The notes under the pieces were generated by a model. That model was not told the origin of the DNA and did no database searches. It worked only from the letters and a program-made list of their open reading frames with translations. A stretch of DNA of 47,217 nucleotides from Alphaproteobacteria bacterium (GTDB lineage Bacteria; Pseudomonadota; Alphaproteobacteria; Sphingomonadales; Sphingomonadaceae), in NCBI GenBank assembly GCA_018823905.1, contig JAHJHL010000211.1:1-47217 (forward strand), given 5' to 3'. Position 1 is the first letter of the stretch, and each line of letters starts with the position of its first letter. Both the position numbers and the translations under genes were made by a program. Positions 27,065-35,940 of the stretch are shown in pieces.

Positions 27065-28411
27065 ATGAGCAATTTCGACTTCGACCTGTTTGTCATCGGT
27101 GCCGGGTCGGGCGGGGTCCGCGCCTCGCGCGTCGCCGCTTCCTATGGCGCGCGCGTCGCGGTGGCAGAGGAGCATCGGGTCGGCGGCACCTGCGTTATCC
27201 GCGGCTGCGTGCCCAAGAAGCTGCTCGTTTACGGCGCGCATTTTGCCGAAGACCTGAAGGACGCGCGCCATTTCGGCTGGGACGTTCCCGACTGCAAGTT
27301 CGACTGGGACCGGCTGCGCGACAATGTGCTGGCGGAGGTGACCCGGCTCGAAGGGCTCTACGGTCAAACGCTCGAAAACCACAAAGTCACGCTGTTCAAG
27401 ACGCGCGCGACGATTATCGGTCCGCAGAAAGTGCGGCTGGCCGACGGTCAGGAAATCAGCGCCGAACGCATCTTGATCGCGACCGGCGGCTGGCCGTTTG
27501 TGCCGGAATTTCCGGGCAGCGAGCATGCGATCACCTCGAACGAAGTGTTCCATCTCGACAAACTGCCAAGGCGCGTCGTGATCGCGGGCGGCGGCTATAT
27601 CGCCAACGAGTTCGCAGGCATCTTTAACGAATTCGGCAGCAAGGTGACGATCGTCAACCGCGGTGACACGATCCTGCGCGGCTATGACGAGCAGATCCGC
27701 GACCGGCTGCTGCAAATTTCGATGACCAAGGGCATCGAGTTCAAGTTCAACGCGCCGTTCGAGTCGATCGAAAAGAAGGAAGACGGTTCGCTGACCGTCC
27801 ATCTGGGCAATTGCGATCCGATCGATGCCGACATCGTGCTCGTCGCCGCTGGCCGCGTGCCCAACACCAAGGGGCTGGGGCTGGAGGAAGTCGGGGTCGA
27901 GCTCGACAAGGAAGGCGCGATCAAGGTTGACGAGACCAACCAGTCGTCGGTGCCGAGCATCTATGCCGTCGGCGACGTCACCAACCGCATCCAGTTGACC
28001 CCCGTTGCGATCCGCGAGGGGCAGGCCTTTGCCGACAGCGTGTTCGGCGGCAAGCCGACGGTCGTCGACTATGCCAATGTCCCGAGCGCGGTGTTCAGCC
28101 ACCCGCCGATCGGCGCGGTCGGAATGACCGAGGCCGAGGCGCGCAACAAGCTGGGTACGGTGCGCGTATATACGAGCGATTTCCGTGCGATGAAGAATGT
28201 CCTCGCGGGACGCAATGAGCGCGCGCTGTACAAGATGATCGTCAATGAGGCGACCGATCAGGTCGTGGGGCTGCACATGATCGGCCCCGACGCGCCGGAG
28301 ATTCTACAGGCGGCGGCGGTGGCGGTGAAGGCCGGTCTGACCAAAGCCGATTTCGACGCGACCGTAGCGCTGCACCCGAGCATGGCGGAAGAGCTGGTTT
28401 TGCTGAAATAA
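27065..28411 (+). CDS. gor: Glutathione-disulfide reductase
   Basis: This FAD-dependent NADPH oxidoreductase keeps glutathione reduced. The 448-residue protein has the N-terminal FAD loop VIGAGSGGVRAS (about 10-21), the redox-active pair C43/C48 (GGTCVIRGCVPKK), the NADPH-binding VVIAGGGYIANEFAGIF (about 176-192), and the C-terminal interface with VALHPSMAEELV carrying the catalytic histidine. The ATG at 27065 was chosen because the family start (MSNFDFDLFVIGAG) lies there, though no strong ribosome site is visible. Confidence 0.95.
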   Translation: MSNFDFDLFVIGAGSGGVRASRVAASYGARVAVAEEHRVGGTCVIRGCVPKKLLVYGAHFAEDLKDARHFGWDVPDCKFDWDRLRDNVLAEVTRLEGLYGQTLENHKVTLFKTRATIIGPQKVRLADGQEISAERILIATGGWPFVPEFPGSEHAITSNEVFHLDKLPRRVVIAGGGYIANEFAGIFNEFGSKVTIVNRGDTILRGYDEQIRDRLLQISMTKGIEFKFNAPFESIEKKEDGSLTVHLGNCDPIDADIVLVAAGRVPNTKGLGLEEVGVELDKEGAIKVDETNQSSVPSIYAVGDVTNRIQLTPVAIREGQAFADSVFGGKPTVVDYANVPSAVFSHPPIGAVGMTEAEARNKLGTVRVYTSDFRAMKNVLAGRNERALYKMIVNEATDQVVGLHMIGPDAPEILQAAAVAVKAGLTKADFDATVALHPSMAEELVLLK

Positions 28412-28450
28412 CATCCCCGTCGCGCAGTCCTCGCGGGGCGAAGGTCTCTA

Positions 28451-29449
28451 TCAGGCCCACCCCTCCAGCACCTGATCCTGCGGGCGGTGGCCGTCGCACC
28501 AGGCGCGGATGTTGGCGATGACCTTTTCGCCCGACGCCTCGCGGCCCTCGATCGTTGCCGAGCCCAGGTGCGGGAGCAGCACGACATTGTCGAGCGCGAG
28601 CAGCGCCGGGTCGACTGCGGGTTCATGGGTGTAAACGTCGAGTCCGGCGCCCGCAATGCGGCCGGTCTGGAGCGCGGCGATCAGCGCCTTTTCGTCGACG
28701 ATTTCGCCGCGCGCGGTGTTGATGAGGTACGCGGTGGGCTTCATCGACCCGATGCGCGCGGCGCTCACCATCTCATGCGTTTCGGCGGTGTGCGGGCAGT
28801 GCAGCGTCACGATGTCGCTGATCCGCAGCAGGGTGTCGACGCTGGCGTGATAGCTTGCGCCCAATTCCTCCTCGATCGCTTCGGGGAGTCTCCGCCGGTT
28901 ATGGTAATGGATCGACAGTCCGAACGCACGCGCGCGGCGCGCCACAGCCAGCCCGATCCGCCCCATGCCGATGATGCCGAGCAATTTGCCGCCGACCCGG
29001 TGGCCGAGCATCGCGCTGGGCGCCCAGCCGGCCCATTGGCCCGACCGCATCAGCTTCTCGCCCTCGGCCAGTCGCCGCGGCACCGACAGGATCAACGCCA
29101 TCGTCATGTCGGCGGTGTCTTCGGTAAACACCCCCGGCGTGTTCGACACCATGATCCCCTTGGCGCGCGCGGCGGCCAGATCGATATGATCGACCCCGGC
29201 GCCGAAATTGGCGATCAGTTTCAGCCGTTCGCTCGCTGCCGCCAGCACCTCGGCGTCGATCTCGTCGGTCACCGTCGGCACGAAAACGTCGCAATCGGCG
29301 ACCGCGGCCTTCAACTCGTCCTTGGTAAAGGCCTGATCATTGGCCGACAGCGCGACGTCGAACAATTCGGCCATGCGCGCCTCGACATGCGGCATCAATT
29401 GGCGGGTGACGATGACGCGCGGGCGTTTGGGGCGGGATGAATCGGGCAT
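28451..29449 (-). CDS. D-2-hydroxyacid dehydrogenase (glyoxylate/hydroxypyruvate reductase-like)
   Basis: This NAD(P)-dependent enzyme reduces a 2-oxo acid, probably glyoxylate or hydroxypyruvate. The 332-residue protein has the substrate loop ANFGAGVDHIDL, the Rossmann motif LGIIGMGRIGLAVARRA (about 162-178), NTARGEIVDEKAL carrying the catalytic arginine, a glutamate in GLDVYTHEP, and the catalytic histidine in LLPHLGSAT. The ATG at 29449 (MPDSSRPKRPRV) is best; the in-frame upstream extension has no family similarity. It is convergent with gor. Confidence 0.9.
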   Translation of the reverse strand: MPDSSRPKRPRVIVTRQLMPHVEARMAELFDVALSANDQAFTKDELKAAVADCDVFVPTVTDEIDAEVLAAASERLKLIANFGAGVDHIDLAAARAKGIMVSNTPGVFTEDTADMTMALILSVPRRLAEGEKLMRSGQWAGWAPSAMLGHRVGGKLLGIIGMGRIGLAVARRARAFGLSIHYHNRRRLPEAIEEELGASYHASVDTLLRISDIVTLHCPHTAETHEMVSAARIGSMKPTAYLINTARGEIVDEKALIAALQTGRIAGAGLDVYTHEPAVDPALLALDNVVLLPHLGSATIEGREASGEKVIANIRAWCDGHRPQDQVLEGWA

Positions 29450-29582
29450 GGCCGCCGATAGAGCGCGCCGCCGCGCGCCGGTCAAGAGCATGGACCCGAA
29501 AGACGCGCGAAAAGACTGGGGATGAACGCAGCCTTTTGCGCGGCGAACGGTTGAACATCCGACCCGATTTTGACAAGGCAAT

Positions 29583-30047
29583 ATGATGACCAGCCGCCTG
29601 ATACTCGCAGCCGCCGCGCTGACCGCCGTCGTGGGACCGGCCGCCGCGCAATCCGACCCCGTAAAATTGCCCTATTGGGCGTCGATCAGCGTCGATGAGG
29701 CGCGGATGCGCAAAGGACCGTCGCCCGACGTGCCGGTGATCTGGGAATATCGGCGCAAGGATTTGCCGGTCAAGGTCGTCGCCCGCCACGAGACCTGGCG
29801 TAAGATCGAGGACCCCGACGGGACGCAGGGCTGGATGGCGGCGCGATTGCTGAGCCGCACCCGCACCGCGATCGTCACCGGCGACATCCGTGCGATGCGC
29901 GACGAACCCAGTCTGTCGGCCGCCGTCGCCTATCGCGCCGAACCCGGTGTCGTCGGGCGGATCACTGATTGCGCCGACGGCTGGTGCCGCTTTGACGTAA
30001 AGGGCCGTAAGGGCTGGATCCAGACCGATCATATCTGGGGCGATTGA
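29583..30047 (+). CDS. Secreted SH3-like domain protein
   Basis: This 154-residue protein has a signal peptide (about 1-23, AAAQ-SDP) and two bacterial SH3-like regions (about 35-90 and 95-154). The first has ARMRKGPSPDVPVIWEYRRKDLPVKVV and GTQGWMAARLL, the second RAMRDEPSLSAAVAYRAEPGVVGRI and GRKGWIQTDHIWGD. This matches the family often linked to peptidoglycan binding. It is divergent from the hydroxyacid dehydrogenase and convergent with the RcnB-like gene. The start may be ATG 29583 or 29586. Confidence 0.87.
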   Translation: MMTSRLILAAAALTAVVGPAAAQSDPVKLPYWASISVDEARMRKGPSPDVPVIWEYRRKDLPVKVVARHETWRKIEDPDGTQGWMAARLLSRTRTAIVTGDIRAMRDEPSLSAAVAYRAEPGVVGRITDCADGWCRFDVKGRKGWIQTDHIWGD

Positions 30048-30062
30048 TCGGGCGCACGAAAA

Positions 30063-30090
30063 AGGGCCGGACGGTTTCCCGCCCGGCCCT
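30063..30090. terminator. Bidirectional Rho-independent terminator
   Basis: AGGGCCGG (30063-30070) pairs with CCGGCCCT (30083-30090), with extra pairs in the inner stem. Read on the minus strand it is followed by TTTTTCG, a classic terminator of the RcnB-like gene. It also follows the SH3 gene on the plus strand. Confidence 0.85.
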
Positions 30091-30106
30091 CTTGATAATT
30101 TATCGG

Positions 30107-30577
30107 TTAGCGCCGCCAGTTGAAGTGGTTGCGGTACACCTTCACCACCCGGCCGTTGCGCTCGTTGACGAGCAGCAGGTCGTTGTAGTGACGCACATAG
30201 GTCAGGTTGCGACCGGCGCGCGGCACGCCCCAGCGGCTGTCGTAGCTCGGACGATACGCCGGTGCGTAATAGTTCGAACGGAGCGTCGAACCGACGCGGA
30301 ACTGCTGATAACGGAACGGCGCGCGATAATTCTGGTAGCGACTTTCCTGACGCCAGTCGCGACGGTCTTCGCGCAGTTCCTGACGCGCCTTGCGAACATC
30401 GCGGCGCTCTTCGCGCACGTCGTCACGATCGCCATAGCGCTGGGCCTGACGCAACTCGCGCTGCTCTTCGCGAACGTCCTGACGGCTTTCGCGAACTTCG
30501 CCGCGGGTCTGGGCCAAGGCCGCGCCCGGGACCGTCAGGGCTGCGATCAGCCCGGCGGTGAGAAATCTGGTCTTCAT
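30107..30577 (-). CDS. RcnB-like periplasmic protein
   Basis: This 156-residue protein has a signal peptide (about 1-22, GAALA-QT), a long charged Arg/Glu/Gln segment (about 25-80) likely to be helical or coiled, and a C-terminal domain ending YVRHYNDLLLVNERNGRVVKVYRNHFNWRR, the usual C-terminus of RcnB-family proteins. RcnB acts in nickel/cobalt homeostasis in E. coli, but the many sphingomonad paralogues have no proven role. It ends at a strong terminator shared with the SH3 gene. Confidence 0.85.
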   Translation of the reverse strand: MKTRFLTAGLIAALTVPGAALAQTRGEVRESRQDVREEQRELRQAQRYGDRDDVREERRDVRKARQELREDRRDWRQESRYQNYRAPFRYQQFRVGSTLRSNYYAPAYRPSYDSRWGVPRAGRNLTYVRHYNDLLLVNERNGRVVKVYRNHFNWRR

Positions 30578-30720
30578 TGGTCTATCCTTTCAATCCGTCA
30601 GGGGGAGGGGACTGCCCGATGACACATGAAGGATTAGGCGATTCGATTTGAACGAGGCCGGAATGCGCCGTTTATTTTCAGGACATTAGTGTCGCAATTT
30701 GTCGCGGCGAAAACGACGAA

Positions 30721-30746
30721 ACGGCGCCGTCGTGCGACGGCGCCGT
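30721..30746 (-). terminator. Terminator of the thiolase gene
   Basis: ACGGCGCCGTCG (30721-30732) and CGACGGCGCCGT (30735-30746) form a perfect 12-bp stem with a two-base spacer. On the minus strand the stem is followed by TTCGTCGTTTT, fitting termination of the thiolase message. Confidence 0.75.
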
Positions 30747-30768
30747 GCAACCTTCCAAGATGAGTGAT

Positions 30769-31956
30769 TTAGGCCAGCTCGATCGCCACTGCGGTCGCTT
30801 CGCCGCCGCCGATGCACAGGCTGGCGATGCCGCGCGTCTTGCCATGGCGTTGCAGCGCCGCGATCAGCGTCGTGATGATCCGCGTTCCGCTGGCGCCGAT
30901 CGGGTGACCGAGCGCGGTCGCGCCGCCGTGGACGTTGATCTTGTCGTGCGGGATGCCGAGGTCGTGCATCGCGAACATCGCAACGCAGGCAAAGGCTTCG
31001 TTGACCTCGAACAGGTCGACGTCGCCGATGGTCCAGCCCGCCTTGGCCAGCACCTTGTTGATCGCGCCGACCGGGGCGATCGTGAAGTCCTTCGGCTCCT
31101 GCGCGTGCGCGGCGTGCGCGACGAGGCGCGCGACGGGCTTGGCGCCCTTCGCATCGGCGACCGACTGGCGGGTCAGTACCACGGCGGCGGCGCCGTCCGA
31201 AATCGAGCTGCTCGTCGCGGCAGTGATCGTGCCGTCCTTGGCAAAGGCGGGTTTCAGTGTCGGGATCTTGTCGGGCATCGCCTTGCCGGGCGCTTCGTCG
31301 GTGTCGACGATCGTGTCGCCCTTGCGACCCGCGATCGTCACCGGCGCAATTTCGGCGGCAAAAGCACCGTCCGTGATCGCCGCCTTGGCGCGGCTCAGCG
31401 AGGTCAGCGTGTAATCGTCTTGCGCCTGACGCGACAGCTGGTACGCATCGGCAGTATCCTGCGCAAAAGTGCCCATCGCGCGGCCCGCCTCATAGGCATC
31501 TTCCAGCCCGTCGAGGAACATATGGTCATAGGCGGTGTCATGGCCGATGCGGGCGCCGCCGCGATGCTTTTTGAGCAGGTAGGGCGCGTTGGTCATCGAT
31601 TCCATGCCGCCCGCGATGATCAGGTCGACGCTGCCCGCGGCGAGCGCTTCGGCGCCCATGATCACCGTCTGCATGCCCGAACCGCACACCTTGTTGACGG
31701 TGGTCGCCTGCACCGATTTGGGCAGGCCCGCCTTGATCGCCGCCTGGCGCGCCGGCGCCTGGCCCAGCCCGGCGGGGAGCACGCAGCCCATGTAAATGCG
31801 CTCGATATCGTCGCCCGACACGCCCGCGCGCTCGACCGCGGCCTTGACCGCGGTCGCGCCGAGATCGGTCGCGCTCGCATCCGACAGGCTGCCCTGCATG
31901 CTGCCCATCGGGGTGCGGGCATAGGACAGAAAGACAACGGGATCGGTGGCGGTCAT
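30769..31956 (-). CDS. Acetyl-CoA C-acyltransferase (thiolase)
   Basis: This enzyme either condenses two acetyl-CoA units to acetoacetyl-CoA or cleaves 3-oxoacyl-CoA. The 395-residue protein has the nucleophilic cysteine C91 (VNKVCGSGMQTVIMG), the NVHGGATALGHPIGASG histidine box and the second cysteine in ASLCIGGGEATA. These features and the length fit a biosynthetic-type acetyl-CoA acetyltransferase. The ATG at 31956 (MTATDPVVFLSYARTP) is where similarity begins. It is divergent from the aldehyde dehydrogenase gene. Which thiolase subtype it is cannot be settled by eye. Confidence 0.92.
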   Translation of the reverse strand: MTATDPVVFLSYARTPMGSMQGSLSDASATDLGATAVKAAVERAGVSGDDIERIYMGCVLPAGLGQAPARQAAIKAGLPKSVQATTVNKVCGSGMQTVIMGAEALAAGSVDLIIAGGMESMTNAPYLLKKHRGGARIGHDTAYDHMFLDGLEDAYEAGRAMGTFAQDTADAYQLSRQAQDDYTLTSLSRAKAAITDGAFAAEIAPVTIAGRKGDTIVDTDEAPGKAMPDKIPTLKPAFAKDGTITAATSSSISDGAAAVVLTRQSVADAKGAKPVARLVAHAAHAQEPKDFTIAPVGAINKVLAKAGWTIGDVDLFEVNEAFACVAMFAMHDLGIPHDKINVHGGATALGHPIGASGTRIITTLIAALQRHGKTRGIASLCIGGGEATAVAIELA

Positions 31957-32113
31957 GGGACAAGACTCCGTAAGGGAAAACTGGATCGGCGGGTCGAATA
32001 GCGGATATGCTGCAACTGCGAAAGGGGCTGAACCGAGATAAGCAGCCGGTTTCATCTTGCAACCCGCCGCGGCTCATGATCAAACACGCGCCATCAAAAC
32101 AGGGAGACGGGCA

Positions 32114-33565
32114 ATGGCAACGGTCGCAAGCAATATCACCGGGGAAACGCAGCGGATGAGCCAAGTGCTCGCCGCGCAAAAGGCGAGCTTTACCGCGGCG
32201 ATGCCCGAGAGCCTTGCGGTGCGGACCGATCGCATCGACCGAGCCACCGCGCTGCTCGTCGATCATGCCGAGGAATTCGCCAAGGCAGTCAGCGAGGATT
32301 TCGGGCATCGCAGCCGCGAGCAGACGCTGATGACCGACATCATGCCGTCGGTCAGCGCGCTCAAACATGCGAAGAAGCATATGGCGAGCTGGGCGAAGGG
32401 GGAAAAGCGCAAGCCGACATTCCCGCTCGGACTGCTCGGCGCCAAAGCCGAGGTGCAGTTTCAGCCCAAAGGTGTCGTCGGTGTTGTCGCGCCGTGGAAT
32501 TTCCCGGTCGGGATGGTCTTTGTGCCGATGGCGGGCATCCTTGCCGCGGGGAACCGCGCGATGATCAAGCCGAGCGAGTTTACCGAGAATGTCTCAGCGC
32601 TGATCGCGCGGCTGGTGCCCGAATATTTCGACGAGACCGAAATGGCGGTGTTCACCGGCGATGCCGATGTCGGCGTGGCGTTCTCGAAGCTCGCGTTCGA
32701 CCATATGATCTTTACCGGCGCGACGAGCGTCGGGCGCCATATCATGCGCGCCGCGGCGGATAATCTGGTGCCGGTGACGCTGGAGCTGGGCGGCAAGTCA
32801 CCGACCTTTATCGGGCGCAGCGCGAACAAGGATCTGGTCGGGCAGCGCGTCGCGCTGGGCAAGATGATGAATGCGGGGCAGATCTGCCTCGCCCCCGATT
32901 ATCTGCTTGTTGCCGAAGATCAGGAAGGCGAGGTGATCGACAGCGTCACCAAGGGCGCGACCGCGCTCTATCCGACGTTGCTGGCGAACGACGACTACAC
33001 ATCGGTCGTCAACACGCGCAATTACGACCGGCTACAATCCTATCTGACCGACGCGCGCGAAAAGGGTGCCGAGGTGATCGAGGTCAATCCGGGCGGTGAA
33101 GATTTTGCCAGCTCGAACGGCCACAAGATGCCGCTGCACATCGTCCGCAACCCGACCGACGACATGAAGGTGATGCAGGAGGAAATCTTTGGCCCGATCC
33201 TGCCGGTCAAGACGTACAAGACGATCGATGACGCGATCGACTATGTGAACGCGAACGACCGCCCGCTCGGCCTCTATTATTTCGGGCAGGACAAGAGCGA
33301 GGAGGACCGCGTGCTGACGCGGACGATCTCGGGCGGGGTGACAGTCAACGACGTGCTGTTCCACAATGCGATGGAGGATTTGCCGTTCGGCGGGGTCGGG
33401 CCGTCGGGGATGGGCAATTATCATGGGGTCGACGGGTTCCGCACCTTCAGCCACGCCCGCGCGGTGTATCGGCAGCCGAAGCTGGATGTTGCCGGGCTGG
33501 CGGGGTTCAAGCCGCCCTATGGCAAGGCGACGGCGAAGACGCTGGCGAAGGAATTGAAGAAGTAG
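32114..33565 (+). CDS. Aldehyde dehydrogenase (coniferyl-aldehyde dehydrogenase-like)
   Basis: This 483-residue NAD(P)-dependent enzyme oxidises an aldehyde to an acid. The catalytic cysteine is C258 (NAGQICLAPDYLL), the general base glutamate E224 (TLELGGKSP), and the cofactor loop FTGATSVGRHI lies at 200-210. APWNFPVGM and the C-terminal DLPFGGVGPSGMGNYHG are typical. The overall length and motif context resemble coniferyl-aldehyde dehydrogenases, but substrate assignment is an inference. The ATG at 32114 follows AGGGAGACGGGCA. A family B repeat follows. Confidence 0.92.
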   Translation: MATVASNITGETQRMSQVLAAQKASFTAAMPESLAVRTDRIDRATALLVDHAEEFAKAVSEDFGHRSREQTLMTDIMPSVSALKHAKKHMASWAKGEKRKPTFPLGLLGAKAEVQFQPKGVVGVVAPWNFPVGMVFVPMAGILAAGNRAMIKPSEFTENVSALIARLVPEYFDETEMAVFTGDADVGVAFSKLAFDHMIFTGATSVGRHIMRAAADNLVPVTLELGGKSPTFIGRSANKDLVGQRVALGKMMNAGQICLAPDYLLVAEDQEGEVIDSVTKGATALYPTLLANDDYTSVVNTRNYDRLQSYLTDAREKGAEVIEVNPGGEDFASSNGHKMPLHIVRNPTDDMKVMQEEIFGPILPVKTYKTIDDAIDYVNANDRPLGLYYFGQDKSEEDRVLTRTISGGVTVNDVLFHNAMEDLPFGGVGPSGMGNYHGVDGFRTFSHARAVYRQPKLDVAGLAGFKPPYGKATAKTLAKELKK

Positions 33566-33581
33566 GGAGTATCCCGCGTCT

Positions 33582-33676
33582 CGTCATTGCGAGGAGCGAA
33601 GCGACGCGGCAATCCCCAGTCATCGGGATGCGCTAGCACGATATCTGGAGATTGCTTCGCTTCGCTCGCAATGACG
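33582..33676. repeat. REP-like palindrome, family B
   Basis: The left arm CGTCATTGCGAGGAGCGAAG and the right arm CTTCGCTCGCAATGACG are complementary over much of their length, with a central spacer. It lies between convergent aldehyde dehydrogenase and AI-2E-type permease genes. Same orientation as 26860-26945. Confidence 0.85.
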
Positions 33677-33695
33677 CGGTATTACGCAGTTGGCC

Positions 33696-34793
33696 TCAGT
33701 CCGCCCCAGCGATCTTGATGTCCTTGCCCAGCAGCGTCTTCACATACACCCGTTGCACCAGCACATAGACCACAACGGTCAGCGGCGCCGCCAGCAGCAC
33801 GCCGAGGAAGCCGAACAGCACCCCCGCCGCGACCACCGCGAACAACAGCACCGCGGGCGGGACGTCGACCGCCTGTTTCTGGATCATCGGTTGCAGGAAG
33901 TTGCCCTGAAGCTGCTGGATGACGAGGAATAGCACGAGCGTCCACAGCGCGGTAGCAGGCGAGACGGTGAAGGCGAGCAGCACCGCGGGAATTCCCGCGA
34001 TGATCGGGCCGATCATCGGGATCACGTCGAGCAGCCCGGCGATCAACCCCAGCCCGCCCGCCGCCGGAACGCCGAGCAGCGCCAGCCCGGCGCCGGTCAG
34101 CGCGGCGACAACGAGCGACGACACGGCTTGTCCGACCATCCAGCCCTTCAACCCGCGTGCGGCATCGTCGAGCGCCAATTCTGCGGTATTCTCGGCCTTG
34201 GCGGGCATCAGCAGGAGCAGCCCGCGGCGGTAGGTTGCGGGATCGCTGGCGAGGAAGATTGCGGCGACCAGCACCAGCACGAAATCGGCAATGCCGCTGC
34301 CCGCCGCCAGCGCATAACCGCCGGCTTGCGATACCAGCTGCGAAATATCGTTGCCGCCAACTTCGGCCAGTTCGCGGACGCGGGTGCCCAGCCCGTAGCG
34401 GTCGAGAAACGCCTCGACCCCTTGCAGCGCGCGCGGCACCTGCTCGCGGATCGTATCGACTTCGCTGGCAAGCTGCGATCCGAACAGCACGAACGCGCCG
34501 GTAAAGATCGCGATGATCCCGACGACTGAACCGGCGAGCGCGAAACCGCGCTTCATCTTTGTCCGGCCAACCAGCCAGCCCGCAATCGCATCAAAGATCG
34601 CGCCGAGTACGATCGCGGCGAACACCAGCATGAAAAAGCGCGTCAGGGTGACGGCCAGCCACGCGACCCCGATGATCGCGATGACGACCACCGCCGCCAT
34701 CGCGATCTTGCCTGGGCTGAACGTAGCCGGGGCGGCGGGCTTGGCGCGCGTGGTCGCGGTCGGGATGGGCGACGCCTTGGTCTTTTCGGTCAT
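33696..34793 (-). CDS. AI-2E family transporter (PerM-like permease)
   Basis: This 365-residue membrane protein has about eight predicted transmembrane helices: two near 30-75, one near 85-105, a soluble loop (about 110-150), then helices through about 155-345. VVFAAIVLGAIFDAIAG-type hydrophobic stretches and the PMIGPIIAGIPAVLLAF segment are typical of the AI-2E/UPF0118 family. Members have been tied to autoinducer-2 export or Na+/H+ exchange; the role here is unknown. It is divergent from the tRNA-Leu gene. Confidence 0.9.
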   Translation of the reverse strand: MTEKTKASPIPTATTRAKPAAPATFSPGKIAMAAVVVIAIIGVAWLAVTLTRFFMLVFAAIVLGAIFDAIAGWLVGRTKMKRGFALAGSVVGIIAIFTGAFVLFGSQLASEVDTIREQVPRALQGVEAFLDRYGLGTRVRELAEVGGNDISQLVSQAGGYALAAGSGIADFVLVLVAAIFLASDPATYRRGLLLLMPAKAENTAELALDDAARGLKGWMVGQAVSSLVVAALTGAGLALLGVPAAGGLGLIAGLLDVIPMIGPIIAGIPAVLLAFTVSPATALWTLVLFLVIQQLQGNFLQPMIQKQAVDVPPAVLLFAVVAAGVLFGFLGVLLAAPLTVVVYVLVQRVYVKTLLGKDIKIAGAD

Positions 34794-34913
34794 ATCGTCC
34801 TATTAGGCACCATGCCGCTTATCCACTAGACTAAAACCACCTTTCTGTGGCAACGGCACCTCCGCAGCGGTCGCCAACCGGGAATCATGTTCCGGTTCGT
34901 CGGCCGCCCACAG

Positions 34914-34998
34914 GCCCCTGTGGTGAAATTGGTAGACGCGCCGCACTCAAAATGCGGTTCCGCAAGGAGTGCTGGTTCGAGTCCGGCCAGGGGCACCA
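34914..34998 (+). tRNA. tRNA-Leu (anticodon CAA)
   Basis: The acceptor stem is GCCCCTG (34914-34920) with CAGGGGC (34988-34994), then A and an encoded CCA (34996-34998). The D arm GGTAGACGC, the anticodon stem CCGCA/TGCGG with loop CTCAAAA (anticodon CAA at 34948-34950), a long variable arm (class II, as expected for leucine) and the GTTCGAGTCC T-arm are all present. It reads UUG codons. Confidence 0.97.
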
Positions 34999-35289
34999 TC
35001 CGTATTTTCGTCATCGGACGAACCCGATCCGCGATCGGCACGCGCTTCAGGCGCGATATCGCCAGTCTGGCGCTTAATGTCGCCGCGCTGGCACCGTTAA
35101 AACATGCAAATTACGAAATTTATTCATGGTTAGCGACCAAGCTTGGCCAAGGGTTCAGTCGCTTTCACCGCGACTGCATTAACTACGATCTGCACGGGCG
35201 TTGAAAAATAATGAAAAATACGATATCAGGGTCCTACAGATTTTACAGCATTTGCTGCGACGTATCGCTTGTTTCTGACCCGCTCCAAC
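34999..35289. other. AT-rich leader between tRNA-Leu and the PilZ gene
   Basis: This gap has no convincing gene. The first part has short hairpins (for example CGCCAG-T-CTGGCG near 35060); the second half (about 35095-35270) is clearly AT-richer than the neighbourhood and may hold the PilZ promoter or a long leader. I see no recognised operator in it. Confidence 0.6.
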
Positions 35290-35925
35290 ATGGTGGATGA
35301 CCTGAATCAACATCGCGTCCCCGAACCCAGTTCCGAGCAGGACTTTTCTGCCGCCGACAGCGACCGCCGCGGCGCCGATCGCTATCGTACCGTGTGGCGT
35401 ATCGCAAAGATCATGCGCAACGGTGATGCAGGCCTGTGGCGCGTCCGCAACATATCCGACCGGGGGATGATGCTCGCCGCCGATGTGCCGATCAGCGTCG
35501 GCGAACAGCTTAAAATCGCGCTGTCCGATACGGTGCAGCTGCGCGGCAAAGTCGTGTGGTCGGACGAGGGACGCTGCGGCGTTGCGTTCGACAAGGAAGT
35601 CGATGTCGCCGATGTGCTCAAACAACTGGCCGCCGAACAGCGCGCCACCGGTTATCGCCAACCACGCCTGCCGGTGCATAGCCGCGCGCAAGCGGTGACC
35701 GACGAGGGGACGGGCAGCATCGAACTCGTCGATCTGTCGCAGCACGGTGCGGGTTTCCTCCACGACGGGCATTTCGAGGTTGGCAAGGAGCTTGACCTGA
35801 TTCTGCCCGGCGGGGTCAAGCGCCGTGCCATCGTGCGCTGGTCGCGCGCCGGGCGCGGCGGGCTGTGGCTGACCCAGCCGCTCGATCGTGCCGATCTGGA
35901 AAGCATCCGCCGCTTCGAAAGCTGA
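35290..35925 (+). CDS. Tandem PilZ domain protein
   Basis: This 211-residue protein has two PilZ-like units. The first (about 25-110) has the c-di-GMP motifs R27-x-x-x-R31 (RRGADR) and N54-I-S-D-R-G59. The second (about 120-205) keeps DLSQHG (148-153) but its N-terminal arginine pair (YRQPRLPV) is altered, so only the first unit is likely to bind c-di-GMP. No other domain is present, and no flagellar or cellulose genes are nearby. The ATG at 35290 is preferred over a TTG at 35269. It is convergent with aguB. Confidence 0.87.
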   Translation: MVDDLNQHRVPEPSSEQDFSAADSDRRGADRYRTVWRIAKIMRNGDAGLWRVRNISDRGMMLAADVPISVGEQLKIALSDTVQLRGKVVWSDEGRCGVAFDKEVDVADVLKQLAAEQRATGYRQPRLPVHSRAQAVTDEGTGSIELVDLSQHGAGFLHDGHFEVGKELDLILPGGVKRRAIVRWSRAGRGGLWLTQPLDRADLESIRRFES

Positions 35926-35940
35926 ACGCGTTTTGCGGCG

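Noticed and set aside
34914-34998. tRNA-Leu as an integration site for a mobile element
   Set aside because: No integrase gene nearby and I saw no repeat of the tRNA 3' end further downstream in the window.
35085-35190. CtrA-type sites (TTAA-N7-TTAA) in the AT-rich leader before the PilZ gene
   Set aside because: Isolated TTAA tetramers occur, but none in the required spacing.
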